From assembly GCA_024220505.1 (NCBI GenBank), contig JAKZZE010000030.1, forward strand, positions 398,501-462,500: a stretch of DNA of 64,000 nt, given 5' to 3'. The stretch is from Rhizopus arrhizus. Its lineage: Eukaryota; Mucoromycota; Mucoromycetes; Mucorales; Rhizopodaceae. The notes below the pieces were generated by a model that was given only the letters and a program-made list of their open reading frames with translations, had not been told where the DNA came from and did not search any database. The translations under genes were made by a program, and so were the position numbers. Positions 1 to 12,813 of the stretch are shown in pieces (positions within the stretch are counted from its first letter, which is position 1; the number at the start of each line of letters is the position of its first letter).

Positions 1-274
1 CAATTATATATCTGCAGCAAACTTTTTAAACTTCATATTGGTCTTTCACTTACCCTGATAAAAAGCTTTGGAAAAAGTCTTGTCGTTATAAAGTAAACCC
101 GCTTTAATTCATGTTTAAAATGTAAATTTTGAGACTCTATTACCATTAAACAGCGCTCTTAGACATTGTCCAAACATTAAATTATTACAATACGATATTA
201 AACTCTTGTCCCTTTAATATAGTCTTTTCTTGCTAAAGAACACATAATTTAGCTACATGAATTAGGTTAAACGC
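1..274. other. AT-rich flank, no gene seen
   Basis: AT-rich sequence left of the first inverted-repeat arm. I see no ORF or RNA gene. It is not present beside the right arm, so it marks the outer breakpoint of the duplication. Confidence 0.5.
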
Positions 275-292
275 ACATTACGTTCTCAACAT

Positions 293-1540
293 TCGCTCAA
301 AGTACTTCAGCTTCCCTGTCGAGATCCGTCAAGTGAAAGAGCAAGACGGCTGATGGGTCAGCTAGAGCACTTTTCGAACCTGTACTGCTTTAGCGCACGC
401 GATGTGATCGCCAGCTTGATGGACTTTGATGACGTCCTGAACCTACCTCAACTAAGGGAACTCGAACTATCGACCGATGCAGAAGTCATCCGTCCTTCTC
501 AAGGACGCTCATCCACTCGACCCTGTTTCAACGTTCGAAGCTTAAAAGCCAGTGTTCACTACGACGATCACCTATTTGCCTATGTCATGAAACGGTTTCA
601 AAACCTGAGGCACCTTGAACTCCATCTTTATAATCCACGTACAGCGTCGATAAAACGAAAGCAGGATGACTACTTTGCAAACCACCTTCAGACGATTCTG
701 GATTACCTCCAGTCTATACCAAGACATGAATTAAGGTATTATGGCCCCACGGAGCAAATACGAGAGATCATAAAGTATACCAAGCACCGGTCACTCTCCA
801 TCTCTGTCTTTGGCCCGCTCTCACTGGATGAAGACATCACAGATCCTTGGATTTCCATCACGCAGCGTAGCATCGACCTTTGTTATTTTGATTACTGTGA
901 TCGAGATCAGCTGCTGGATGTCGTGGTGCAGTGCTGTAAGGAAATTGTGGATCTAAGACTGTCGATTACGGCCATCAGCAGGGAGGATGAGATCTATGAA
1001 TCCATCTTGGACATTCTCGAGCATTGTGAAAAGATCCAGCCGCTTCACTACTCTACCCTGGGAGAGATGGTGCTACCGATCGGCCAGAGTACCTTACTGA
1101 CAGGGAGTGATTCCCTGAAAAGACTTTATTTACGAGCAGGCTATATCGATGCAGACATCTATTCCACTTGCTCGTACTGGTTCCCAGAACTAAGGCATCT
1201 GACGGTCGATAGACCCTATCGACTGGATTGCCAAGAGCATGAGATGGACATGCCCCATGCTCGTCTGGATTATCTCAAGTTGGACTTTGGCCATTCGTTC
1301 ATTCCTGAAGAGGATCCCAAGTTCCCCATGTCCTCTTGTGTCCTGCTCAAGATCAGGACCTACACCACACGCGCAGTCTATACTGTCAGCCGGCATGAAG
1401 GACTTGTCGCCATCGAGGAAGCAGAGATCCCTAAAACCAACGTGATGCTGACCGTCGACATCCACTGTCGTTCTCTGGGTTATTTCAATCTTTTTGTGCT
1501 GGATGTTCATTTGCTACAACATTCCTTTGACTTGGAATAA
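293..1540 (+). pseudogene. F-box/LRR-like protein, 5'-truncated duplicate
   Basis: The reading frame matches the C-terminal two thirds of the 566-aa F-box protein at 15719-17419 (reverse strand) with almost no changes. The N-terminal F-box and the first approximately 160 residues are missing because the duplicated arm begins inside the gene. The first in-frame ATG is at 353. The remaining sequence is leucine-rich and LRR-like, without any internal stop. Without its F-box the product could not join an SCF ubiquitin ligase in the usual way, so I call it a truncated copy, although the 395-aa ORF could still be translated. Confidence 0.75.
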
Positions 1541-1827
1541 ACACCAGTTCTTTTATGATGTACATAGAAAAAAGACATAGAATGATCCTAGTGTGGCCTT
1601 TTTTTTTATTATTATTATCATTCTCATTACACTAAGAAGATCATGTATTATAATAACAATGATAAAAATAAAAAAGGACATTGAAAATAACAATAAACTC
1701 TATCGTCCCTTTTGTTATGACATAGTATCCTGTACAACTTGTTAGAAATTGGAAAAGTTACAAGAAACCTTTAATAAATAAAATATAAATATTTTGAATC
1801 AGTCAGTCAGTCGGTCAGTTCAATAGA

Positions 1828-3058
1828 CTAAGCAACAGGTGCTATTTGAACTTGAGGCACTGTGGGGTTAAAGACAACATAGTTGTTCTTCAAAAAGACA
1901 TCGCCAAAGATAGCAAAGTCATAGTCACCATAACCGAAGCCAGCGATACAAGAGTAACCATCTTGTTCATAGACAAGAGAGTCAGCAGGGACCTCAAAGG
2001 TAGAGGAGCCAATGGTGAACACAAGGGGTTGGAAGCGAGAGGTATCACAGCTGATGGAGAAAGTACCATCATAGTTATCTCTAGCACCATAGGCAGAGGC
2101 AACAGATCGGGCGACATCGTTAGGGAGGACCAAGAGAGAGGTACCGGTGTCAAGGATGGCATCAAATGAACCAGCGACACGAGAGCGACCGATGGAGGCA
2201 CCACGAATCGTGACACCGTACCAGCCATTGGAGTTATCGACCGGGATCGTGGTCAGGGAGCCCTTGAACTTGCTCGAGTCATAGCCACCAAAGATATATT
2301 CACCTCCACCTCCGTTGCTTTCCTTGCCGAGGTAAACACCAAAGACAGGGTTACTGATCAAGCCTTGACTGATCAAGTTATCCACCGGGGTCTTGACGCC
2401 TCTGACGGTCGTGATGGAATTAAAGCCAAGGCCGAGGAGACCATCCGAGGGACCGTTTTGGAAACTGCTGGCTTCCCGTCTGGCCAGCTCGATCGTTTGA
2501 CGTTGGATGGTCAGACCGCCCAAGACGACGGTATCGGTACCCAAGATACCACTGGCACTGGAGCCATCACCATAGGAGATGGACCACACCCGACCGTCCT
2601 TGGCATAGGTTCTGGATTGATTGGGGTTATACTTGGTTTGAGAATAACCACAGTTGGTACATAAAGAAGAGGCTTAAACGAGGGGTCAGTCAAATAGAAA
2701 ACGATAGGGCGGTGATTCACTTACCAAACCACAGGTCAGAGGAACCGGTATCAAAGTCAAGCTTGAGCGTCACGCCAGGTGTGCCCACAGTGACTTGACC
2801 AAAGTACTCGATGTCATTGTAGTAATCCGTCACAGGCACACGACCGATACCATCCGTCGAGGTCGAGTTGGAAGAAGAAGAAGCAGAACGGTGTGTGTGG
2901 TACTTTGCCAGGACCTTTTGAATCGCGTTCTTGGCATTCGGCTTGTAGTCCTTGTTCTTTGTCAAAGGAATGTTGACTTTTTTACCGTTAGGAGCTGCTT
3001 CTGTAGAAAGGACGAGAACGGCAAGAGCGACACAAGAAGAAATCAAAGAGAATTTCAT
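1828..3058 (-). CDS. Rhizopuspepsin-like secreted aspartic protease, left copy
   Basis: Two exons, 2725-3058 and 1828-2672, with a 52-nt GT/AG intron, give 392 aa. Residues 1-21 are a hydrophobic signal peptide, followed by a Lys-rich propeptide; the mature enzyme would start near residue 70. Catalytic aspartates are D103 (DTGSSDLW) and D286 (DTGTS); the flap motif YGDGSSASG is near residue 145. The spliced junction reads WFASSLCTNCG, as in Rhizopus pepsins (family A1). The enzyme should be secreted and degrade protein at acid pH. A TATA-like stretch lies about 85 bp upstream of the ATG. The copy is essentially identical to 14198-15428. Length and motifs are complete, so it should be functional. 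Confidence 0.95.
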
Positions 3059-4179
3059 GGTTGAAAAAAGAAGGGAAAGAGGTATTCTTTTTTTTTTCTG
3101 GGATAAGAATGGAAACAATTTTAAACAAGACCCTATCATTTATATAAGATTTGAATTGAACATGTATTGGACATGTCTGTGTGCACAGGCTTTTTCTTTT
3201 CAAAGGAAAAATGACCATTAAAAGTATATTATTTCTTTTTTTGATACTCTTTATCCCAATATAGAAAGTTGAAATCTTTTTTCTTTTGTATTCATGCAAA
3301 CCTGTGTCATGTTTGCTATCAATTTCACTTTTTTTAGGTAGAAGAAAAAAAAATGATGTCCGATCCTTGATCGAATTTGTACAGTGTTATACAAAGAAGA
3401 AGGAAAAAGGGGGGAATAATCCTTATGATTGAAACTCCACTTTATTCAAGCTTCATTTTTTTTTTTTTATTGACAAACATTTTGAACCTAAAGCCATTGC
3501 TCTCTGATTCTTTGCTTTACATACCTTCTTTTTTTGATATTTCAAAAGCTAAAATATCCTTTTGCTTTTATTCAGACAAACATCGTATCCAACATGCAAT
3601 TACGTTCATTCACATCCTTTGGTTACTTTTCCTCTTCTTGCCAACTCCTTAACCCTGGAATAATGCAAATTGTTGTACAAATTTTGATAATTGAGTAACA
3701 AAAAAAGAAAAAGAAAAGGAGCACCAATTTATGTAATATTATTAGAATAGATGTAACGTATTTTCTTCCATAATGTACTACACAATCATTTTCACTGTGG
3801 TTAATCTAGCAGAATTGCGTGCTTATCATCATCATGATACGAGTAGACTTATCTTTCAGCAAAAAAATAAAGAGTGTAATGAGAAAAACAAGTGTCTGTT
3901 CTTTGAGGAATTGTATAAAAGACATTGCAAATGACATTGAGACAATAGAATCTATTTGGTCATTCTCTCTTCTTCTTTTTCTTTTTTTTTTTTTGTATCG
4001 AGGCCTAATCTCTCTAGACTATGTTCGAAAAGAGCTCTTGAAGCTCTTCACCTAAAATTGATAATCAGATTATGCATGAATTTCAAAAATAGCAAACATG
4101 TCCTTGTAAAGCATCATGACACAAAAAATCCTGATGCTTGGTGTCTCTTGTACACCGCAATTAGCTTAGGTAACTATAT

Positions 4180-5338
4180 GTCTATTACATAATCTTATTC
4201 TTTTCTGTTGTACCTGGCTACTTCAATCGTTTACAAAAATAAATGATACAACACAAAATTCAATGAACTCAAGCTATTATAGAAGCTGAAGACATGTTGC
4301 AATGTAAAATGCTTATTTTCTTGAGTGGGTTATTGTTATACTTGTAAATAATCTTGTTTCGCCTTTGATAAAGAGGAAAGGTTCCATTACAGTTTCATTC
4401 CTCATTTCGTATATAGTCACTCTGTGTTTAAACTTAACAATTCAATTCATAATATGCTCCATTCATTAGAAGAGCATTTGTAATCAATAAAGAACTTGAT
4501 TCTTAGCTTATTTATACTGATAAAAATAAGCATGCAAGCAATTGAATAACAAGATACATGAATGACCAAACCTGCAATTGTTACTAAGCTGGTATGTTCT
4601 TTTGAACAATTGTCAATTTCTTTAATGTGTCAGTGTGGACCAATTTGCTTTGGTGTTGATGATTATGACTTTTATAAATGGTAAAAAAAAAATTCTTTGA
4701 CGGCTTACGATTCATACAGTCTTCGCATCTAGCAGCTGAGTATCTACAGAATTCATCAATATCACTCAAATGATTCTTCTCTATGCATGTTCAGTTTTAT
4801 TCTGGACAAAAAAGCATCGATAGTAGCAAAAAAATAGATGCAAATCGAATAAATCACTCTCAACCAACTATAAGTTGCTCTCTTTTGAATCCCTCAAATT
4901 GTTCTTTATTACTTTATTTGCATATGCATATATTTGTATGAGTATGAGTGAGTATGAGTATGTGTCAGCAGCAACATTATGAATAGAAAAACAAAAGTTA
5001 GGTATAGAAATGACTCAGTAGAAGCACATATTAATAAACCATCAAAATATAGAATCCCTAAATGAACATTTAAGTCATCAATCCCGACTCAAAACCCAAA
5101 TAATAAAAGTTTTCGATTATTCTGCATCAAGACAAAGAAATGAAGATGCAACACTTCAAATTAGAAACTATAAACATATACAAAGAATAATGAAATAAGA
5201 GGCTATCTTTCTTTCTTCTATTCAAAAGATCCTATTGTAGTTTATTTTTGGTCACCAATTCTCTTAAAGGATTACATGTGTGTGTCCATCTAATTATTTT
5301 TTTAATATTAGATATATAAAATGGTCATTCTAGCTTAT
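4180..5338. other. Intergenic, no supported gene
   Basis: AT-rich sequence just inside the left arm, with only short ORFs of low-complexity composition. A (GTATGA)-like imperfect run lies near 4937-4962. No RNA gene is recognised. Confidence 0.4.
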
Positions 5339-6242
5339 TTATAATAGCAACGCATGGTTCGCAATGGCATCCTTCCATTTCATAAGATTTGGTACTTCTT
5401 TGACATAACCAAATAGGAGTCTGGGCGTAGTAGGACATATGATACAAGCGCGTTGTGGATGTATATGCTTGTCTTTATGAAATAAGAATTGCTCAAAATG
5501 TACACCATTATCTATTGAATCATAATAGTAAGGATTAGTAAAAAGTAATATGGGCTGATAGAAAACATTAGACGATGCGTTACTAAAAAAGCGTATTGCA
5601 AAAACTTGCTTCTTGATAGTTTCTGGCAGGTATTCAAACACCTTCATCATGTTATTGTATAACTTTGATGTATCACTTTGCTTCTTAATGCTAGTGTTAT
5701 TCGAGCTTACTCCACCAGAGAACTCTATCAAAGTAAGAGAAACACTTTTGTCTTTTACTAATAATAGTACGCTATCCCACTTCCTTTTTCTTGTTGTACG
5801 ATACTCTTTTTCAATTCAGTTCAACTCCACGACATCATTGTTCGATAAAAACGATTGGCTTAGCAAGTAAGTGGCGGTATAGATAGCTGTCGTACGCTCT
5901 TGCAAGCTAGAGAGAAAAGAGTTTCTAGGGGTTTCAATGAGATCAAGACTAGAGGAACACAAGCATATGTTAATAAGAAAATGAAGCAAGAAAACATTAT
6001 TAAAATATACTTACAAATGGCGTGGTGTCATCTCGATGTATCTAAATCCAGAGTGTTTGAGTATGTCAGAGTCTACAAGCTCTCCATAGGTTCGAAGAAT
6101 AGTTCGAATTGACTTGGAAAGATTTACATTTCTGAGCGCTTCAAAGAATTGTTGTATACAATTGGACAAGACTACATCATTCAAGGTAGAAGTCTTTATC
6201 TTTCTATTTGTTTCTATTTATCTCCTTCGGTACATTGTTACT
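5339..6242 (-). pseudogene. Multi-exon Mucorales-type hypothetical protein with one in-frame TGA
   Basis: Reverse-strand coding is clear: exon 6015-6203 (start TSTLNDVVLSNC), a 66-nt intron 5949-6014 with GTAAGT/CTAG, then exon 5339-5948. Splicing joins TPRHF to LDLIETPRN in frame. The second exon is open for about 200 codons except for one TGA at 5816-5818, inside VVELN*IEKEYR, where a Trp codon would fit. A further 5' exon ending near 6242 is possible but needs a 38-nt intron. I do not recognise a function; the protein has no catalytic motif I can name. The single nonsense codon suggests a recently inactivated copy or a sequence error. Confidence 0.6.
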
Positions 6243-7823
6243 TTGTAGAGTCTTGTAGGTTCATGGGATAAATAAGGGTAAATTTTGCTCGAAAAGGTTA
6301 AATTTAAGATTAAGATGGCCTTATAAGTTGTTGTTCAATACGGAGTTTAAGCGGAAACATGATATAAGTGGTGACCACCAGATCTTGTATGTAATGTCAA
6401 TACAATGTTTCTTGTTAAAAATATAAAAGAAAAACAAAGTGAAAGACCAGGAAATTTTAATAGGTTTAGCCTTCACCTTTGCCCCTTGAAAAAGCTTTTA
6501 TACCTCTCTTCCCTCCTTTTGACAACAAACCAAACAGCAAAACGAGCAAATCTGACATTAACGACATTAAATGTACTCATCGTAAACAAGCTTCCTATCA
6601 TGAAACAGTGATTCATCTTCAGTTTGGTTAAGAAGCTTCATCTTTGTTTTGACTATAAAGCGTAGTCGATAAGCATGCTAATTGATTTCTTTATAAAATT
6701 TAAGATAGGCTAAAAAATGACGTTACTGGTGATGATCTTTGAGTTCAAAAGATGATGATTGATTGCAGCCAGATTGACGTACCCATTATTCGCAAAGGGT
6801 TTTATAAATCAATCAATTCATAGGTGTCATTGAGATATGAGAAAAGCACACAAGATCAAGTATCAAAGTTACAAACTCTACAGTGGAGACTGTACAAGTA
6901 AGCGCTCCAGCCAGAGCCATTTTAAATGATGTAAGCTATATTATTATTTTTGATTTTTTCAAAATAAGTTCCATTAAAGAGTTTTTTGTTCTTTTAAGTT
7001 ATTATCATGAAAAATGGCAATCGTGGGTTTATTCTTTAAAAAAAGATACGCCTTTATTACCAATAGTTATATTGAATCACATCGTAATTAGTTAATACTG
7101 TATTACTTTGGCTGCAATAGAAACACTTGTGTGGATGGAATAATCCATATTTTTTCCACAAGCCGTAACGCTTAGTATTGATAAGATGTTGTACGTGTTC
7201 AGTTTGGTGCAAAAAGAACGAAAGAGAAAATAACATTGATATAAATAAATCAATTTATATAATCACTTAAAGCATAGATAGTGTAAATTGTTTGATTTCT
7301 TCATGTCAGCATAGTTCAAGTATTCCCTTGAAATAGTCTTTTAGATGTAAATCCTTTTCTAACCTTACTCTTAATCATTTTAGTCATTTCTTGTTACAAT
7401 AAATATTCTAATGTCAATAAAATCGATCAAAGTAGCACTAATAAGTGTTTAGGAACCATCATCATCAAGTATTGAAAAGAAGAGAGGCAGCTTTTCACAT
7501 TTATTAGGAATAAATTTAGCCAATCAACTTTTGTTGTTGCATGGAAGGCGGTATTTAAAGCTGGTTTTTTTTTATTGTCTATTTTGGACATTGCTTCACC
7601 CTCGTCCCTTATTTTTACCACTGCTGTAATAAGTAATAATCTGGGAAGAGAGATGTTGACCCAGGTTTTTTCTTTTTCATTTCCTTGTTAAAAGATCTAA
7701 TAATCTTAAACTTAGATTTCAGCAAAATACATTGCTCATTCACATACAGTTTGTGCATACAGTAAAAACATTAGATTATATAAAGTAATGCCTTTATGTT
7801 TTGATGCTCTCTCTTTTTTGTAG
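6243..7823. other. Intergenic, no supported gene
   Basis: AT-rich DNA with short ORFs of no recognisable family. The missing first exon of the Frag1-family gene to the right should lie here if that gene is complete, but no convincing ATG-containing exon with a matching donor was found. Confidence 0.35.
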
Positions 7824-8546
7824 CTGCTTTCTTCCTGGCCCTTATTATTGGTTGCTATACACATTATGAAAAAATAGTTACAAATGAATACTTTGGATAT
7901 CCTCAAGTAAAATATGCAAAAGTGATAAGGAGAAAGTACGTGTTCTAATACTATCTAATAAATAGGAATGGATACCTAGTGTAAGTGCTACCACAGGGGA
8001 CCGTTATCCGGCACGAGCCATCTTTCAAATCTTTATTGCTTTGACTTCAGGACCTAGATTTGCTTTAGTTTTTCTTTGGTATTTACTGACGCATAACAAG
8101 TTCCTGCTTTGGGTGGGTCTTTTGAGAACTGTTTCTTGCGGCGGATGGGTTTATATTACCTCTACTGACGATCACGCTACCCATGATATTGCGATGGTAT
8201 TCTATGTAATCTCTACCTTACCTTGGATGTTGAGTGTTCTTTATGTCGATTCTCAGCATTCACTTGCCCTGAAAAGAAGACGCGTACTGACACTTTTATT
8301 CTTTGGAACATTGATACCTATGATTTACTTTTTTATACAACATAAAGTACATCATGTACCTGGAGGTAAGAAAATAAAAATTATAAAAATGAGGTTAATT
8401 CATTTACTTTTGCAGCCTATACTGTGTATGCATTTTTTGAATGGTCACTGATTATGTACGATGTCGGCTTTGATGCACTTGCTTATTATGAATTTGAAAA
8501 TCTTGATTTGAAGATCGGTCCTCGTTTAGTAAAAGATATTGTATAG
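7824..8546 (+). CDS. Frag1/DRAM/Sfk1-family membrane protein, 5' end unresolved
   Basis: Three exons, 7824-7906, 7966-8365 and 8416-8546, with introns of 59 and 50 nt in perfect phase. The product begins AAFFLALIIGCYTHYEK, contains EWIPSVSATTGDRYPAR and TSGPRFALVFLWY, and ends with HVPGAYTVYAFFEWSLIMYD. This matches the Frag1/DRAM/Sfk1 family, to which PGAP2 and the N-terminal half of CWH43 belong: multi-spanning Golgi/ER or plasma-membrane proteins, several acting in GPI-lipid remodelling. Conserved PRF, HKVHHVPG and FEWSL...D positions and several hydrophobic helices are visible. An acceptor site precedes 7824, so at least one upstream exon is missing from the model. A decayed copy of the last exon lies at 12814-13040. 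Confidence 0.75.
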
Positions 8547-10080
8547 AGAAGCGTATTTTACAAAATTTTTAATAAATACATTTTATTTGGAAAGAAAAAC
8601 ACGCCTATCAATTGGATATGTAAACGATTGACGTGAATATTATATAATTGCTTGAAGTTCTTAACGCTTTTGTTAATTTGAGGAAAAGAAAGAATATTAA
8701 CTGTCTAATGCATACCACTTTGCTCTCGGCTTTCCTTATTATAAAGATTTATGGCAATTAGGCATTGGCTTGTCTAAAAATTAGAATAGCCATATCGCCG
8801 AGACTGAGTAGTTAACATGGTAGGACATTTTGCAACATCATACAAGACAATAAATCAAGGAAAGAGCAATATAAGTGTGCTCGAAGAATAATAGGCGGAT
8901 CTATTAGTGGGAATCATGCATTATAAATTTTATTATGAGATACAAAACCACGTAAATGAAAACGGTGAGAACCAAGGAACAGAGTTTAGTCAATTGAGCA
9001 TGCTAGTCAAGATTGTGCCTGCCTTTTTGATATTGACAAGCGACGATATAGCATTGGTAGCCAGCTTTTTATTGATGAAAGGAAATCTGCCAATAGCAAA
9101 TCACCAGTGGGTACGCCAGATAACTAACAGAATATAGAAGCTGAGAGTCCAGGGATTAGTATTGTCAACAAAAGGAAACCGCTGAAAAGTCCAAGGATTG
9201 GACAAGCACTGGCTTGAGAAAAAGTGAGATGTGAACTAAAAAATTGAAAACATATGCCTTTTTTCATGTAAAATCCCTTGTCATTCCCTTTTGAACTATT
9301 TATCTACGCGCCCTTCATGTTTAACAGCATACATTCTGCTTTTATTTCATCGTTGACCATTTGTATATTTCATTCTTTGGTAAATTGAAAGTTTGTAATA
9401 TAGCTTAAATACGAGCAATATAGCTCCGCTTGATGTTCGATTTGTCCAATGATTCAAACGTTCCTATTGCTAATCGTAGATACTCCTCAAGTGTTTACCA
9501 CACTCTTCATTTCTCACTCCTATTATACTGTTGGTCCCAAAAGGTTAATTCATTTTCATGTATTGTAATTGAATTTGTTCGGGTGAACTGTTGTACATTT
9601 GTCTCGTGCCCAATAAATATGCAATCACCTTGAGAGAGCATCAAGTTCAAAGCGGTTACTTTTAAATAAATATTAAATTTATTCGCCAAGTCCAGCAGCC
9701 ATGCAGTTGTATTATAAGAAACTACCAAATATGGATTAGAGATGATGGAGCAATACTGATTTCATCCATTGTGCGCACAGGCGACTATGACGAAAACCAT
9801 GCATCTCATCATTTTTTATTATTGAACAAGGTAAATTAAAGAAAAGTCAAAGCTTAATTTCTTCTTATATAAGCTATTTATCGTTTATTGGTTTCTTTAG
9901 AACTTTGCTTCTCAAATTACAATAAGTGCAGATCTAATTATTAAATCATGGTATTGTCATTTTCAAAAAGTACAAATTACCCATTTTTAGAAATACTCAT
10001 GATATCATTTGTTTCAAATCACATATAAAAGGATGATTGGATTTTTGAATCAAATGGGTTTAATATAACTGTATTTAAAA
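8547..10080. other. Intergenic, weak ORF only
   Basis: AT-rich DNA. One 76-codon ORF (8907-9137, plus strand) has no recognisable family and no clear promoter. The last 60 bp hold a TATA-like ACATATAAAAGG at about 10019-10030 that fits as the promoter of PMP3. Confidence 0.4.
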
Positions 10081-10432
10081 ATGGCTACTACTGCTTCTGA
10101 TATTATTAAAATTATTGGTGGTAAGTGATCAAATCGTAGAAGGAAAAGCTCTCTATATTCACTTTTATTATGTACAGCAATCCTCCTACCACCTCTTGGT
10201 GTTTTTCTTGAAAGAGGTAAAGAAAAAAAAAAAAAAAAAAAAAAAAGAGAATCTCTGTAATAAATTAACGCTTATAAATAGGATGTAATGTCGATTTTTT
10301 GATTAATATTGCTTTAACCATTCTTGGTTATATTCCTGGCATCAGTAAATTTCATTAGGCACAGTATGTAAGAAGAGCTACTCACTTTTTTCTATTATAG
10401 TTCATGCGCTTTATATTATTTTGAAATTCTAA
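10081..10432 (+). CDS. PMP3: PMP3/UPF0057 stress-response plasma-membrane proteolipid
   Basis: Four tiny exons, 10081-10120, 10178-10216, 10282-10344 and 10401-10432, encode 57 aa. All three introns have GT/AG ends and keep the frame. The spliced product starts MATTASDIIKIIGAILLPPL, continues GVFLERGCNVDFLINIALTI and ends LGYIPGIIHALYIILKF, a textbook PMP3 (Pmp3/RCI2) proteolipid with two transmembrane helices. The family helps hold plasma-membrane potential under salt stress. The second intron has a run of about 24 A. Without the last splice the frame would end at a TAG, losing the conserved C-terminus. It ends 90 bp from the convergent dehydrogenase gene. Confidence 0.95.
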
Positions 10433-10522
10433 TCCTATGGTATAACGCAATATTACACATACATAATGTCTATAATAAATGATACCTTCCTTTCTGTATA
10501 CACATAATTGCTTTATGTGTCT

Positions 10523-11584
10523 TTATTTATTAAAGTATTTTCTGTGTTCAGGGACAGGAGTTAAAAAGGTGTCGTGCTCAAGAGCTGCAACGAGATTATC
10601 CAACACTAGTTTCTCCATCTTGTGTTGACTTTGGCGAGTAAACGTACCGATATGCGGGAGTAAGACTGAACGAGGATGTGTAAGTAACCCAGGATGTACT
10701 TTCGGCTCTTCTTCAAATACATCCAGTCCAGCTGCCAAGACTTGTCCTCTTTCTAGAGCCTTCACCAAAGCAGCTTCATTGATAACTTTGCCGCGTGCTG
10801 TATTAACTATAATTACATCTTTCTTCATGTATGTGAATTCTTTGTAATCGATCAAATGTGTTGTTTGAGCTGTATGAGGACAGTGAATAGAGATAATATC
10901 TGAAGTTCTTAATAAAGTTTCAAAATCAACATAGGTCAAATTATATTGTTCTTCAACTAAAGAATAATTCATCAGCTAGATTCTTTTTTTTTTATTTGCA
11001 TTTTTTCTTTTACCTTCTTTATGTAAACGATTTCTATTGTAATATTGTATTTGTTTTAAATCAAATCCAGCCATTCGTTTAGCCAATGTTTTACCAATAC
11101 CTCCAGCACCAATGATACCCAAAACTTTACCTTGCACATCAGTACCCATACTTAACCCGTGGCGAAATCGTCCCTTTCGCAAGTTATCGCTCGCAGCAAT
11201 CATATTACGACAACAAGCTAGGATCAAAATGACGGCTATATCAGCCGTACCATCATCCACAGCCATCGGGGTATGAGAGACCTTGATCTGACGTTGCTCA
11301 CAAGCATCTACATCGATTGAGTCATATCCAGCCCCACAATAAACAATGTACTTAAGTGACTCAGGAAAGCTTTGGATCATTTCGGCATCAAAGACTCCTA
11401 GAGACTCATGTGCTTCGGGTGAATGGTAAATAATTGAGATATCCTTGTATTTATCAGAGCAGTCTTGAATAAATTCTTGACGTGTTCTTGAGGCACAATA
11501 CTCAATAGAATACTTTTTTTGAAGCTCACAAAGAATGTCTGTTGCAAACTCTATACAGCCGACAATCAATACTTTGGATGACAT
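10523..11584 (-). CDS. D-isomer-specific 2-hydroxyacid dehydrogenase (glyoxylate/hydroxypyruvate reductase type)
   Basis: Two exons, 11014-11584 and 10523-10956, with a 57-nt intron, give 334 aa. The start MSSKVLIVG is preferred over an upstream in-frame TTG. The NAD(P)-binding fold shows GAGGIG at 159-164. The catalytic set of the family is present: Arg245 in NTARG, Glu274 in FEEEP and His292 in LPHIGT. Such enzymes reduce glyoxylate, hydroxypyruvate or related 2-keto acids with NAD(P)H in cytosol or mitochondria; exact substrate cannot be read here. A nearer AG (before CTGATG) would shift the frame; the downstream acceptor CTTTAG restores it and joins HKE to VEEQYNLTY. It is convergent with PMP3. 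Confidence 0.92.
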
Positions 11585-12813
11585 TAAAATAATAAAGAAA
11601 TACAAAAGATAAAATCTTTCCTAGTTCTTTTTTTTTCTCAGCAAAGTAGTACAAAAACATGTAATGAACTCCGGCTTATCTTTTTAATACCATAATCTTG
11701 CTTCAAGTGAAATTTGCAAAATAATAATAGTATAATGATAAGTTATTCTGTTTAATACTTTCCAAGCAAAGGCCATGACAGATGCACGACATGCGTATCT
11801 TGTGGCACAAGCATTTCTAAACAGAACAAACACCTTAAGTATAATAAACCGTATGAACAAATATGATAGACATCTGACTTTATACAACTTGTTTACAAGC
11901 GAATAATTTCAAGGAATTGTTGTGTGTTAATTTCTTAAGAGCATCATTTGGTGACATCATATTATGAGCTGTTTTTAGTGAAAAGACTGAATCATTTTAC
12001 AAGTCTTGAGAGATCAATGCTTCTCATTGTACATGCCGCCATCTGGGATTTAAAAACAAAGGCGGGCAGTTTTCTCAAATTATCGAATGCGAACATGGGC
12101 CAACTAATCTTGACTATTTTCCTAATAGCTACCAACTGCTGATTGCGTTTTATGACAAAAGTTACAGAATGCCTGATTACTTGATTTAATTATCTAGTAT
12201 CATGGGCAGGTACAGAAAGGTAGTCTTTTGTATATTTCGTAATATTTGGTAACACGTTAGTGAGTTTGAAGTGTCTCTCTTAGTAGCATAATTGCTGAAT
12301 AGTGAAAGATTATTACAAGATATTCTAAGCTTTGAAACCTTTGAATAGCGTAGACAAATGGATTATCATCATAATAAACTGTAACCTTTAAATATCAAAT
12401 GCTGCAATAAGATTAATTAATAAGGTATTATGTTCTTAAAAAATATGCATTCTCCTTTACACGTATCCCAAAATTTCTTAATTGGAAACAATCCGTAATC
12501 TATTTGAAATATAAGTAATGTATCCCAAGTTTTAAACTGCCAGGCAAGCTCAGTGTAAAATCCCTTTTTCGATTCTTCGTTACGTTCAATTCATTATAGC
12601 TTGACAAAGATTTGCAAGCTATTGAGCGATATTGTTTACTAAGCAACGTGAATAATATATACAATTGTTCGACAAGATAATATATCTTTTTTTTTTTATT
12701 TATTCCAAACCCTGTAAAAGAACGTCTGTCAATAGTTTATTACATTTTGATGTTTACAAAAGAGACTATTCTCATAGATATAAAAAGGTAAAGTCTATAT
12801 ATCATCAGAGGTC
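11585..12813. other. Intergenic, no supported gene
   Basis: AT-rich DNA with short ORFs only (for example 11948-12142 plus strand). Nothing recognisable. Confidence 0.4.

Larger units (their letters stand above)
275..4179. repeat. Inverted duplication 1, left arm
   Basis: This 3.9 kb segment is the reverse complement of 13078-16984. Equivalent positions sum to 17256 over most of the arm and to about 17259 at the F-box end, so only a few bases of indel separate the copies, mostly in poly-A/T runs. A visible coding substitution is Pro for Ser in the F-box-type protein (codon near 1038). The arm carries a 5'-truncated F-box/LRR-like gene and a complete aspartic protease gene with its promoter. 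Near identity in non-coding sequence implies a recent duplication or gene conversion. The right arm looks original because the F-box gene is complete only there. Confidence 0.93.

Noticed and set aside
1190..1510. ORFs antisense to the F-box and protease genes
   Set aside because: They are shadows of well-supported genes, repeated identically in both arms, with no independent signal.
6085..6115. tRNA T-loop-like GGTTCGAA sequence
   Set aside because: No matching acceptor stem or anticodon arm; the stretch is coding on the reverse strand.
10340..10360. Premature TAG ending PMP3 at PGISKFH
   Set aside because: A third intron (GTAAAT ... TTATAG) yields the conserved PGIIHALYIILKF ending.
10957..11013. 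Apparent frameshift between the two halves of the D-2-hydroxyacid dehydrogenase
   Set aside because: The nearer acceptor (CTAG before CTGATG) breaks the frame, but the next acceptor CTTTAG gives a 57-nt intron and an uninterrupted 334-aa protein.
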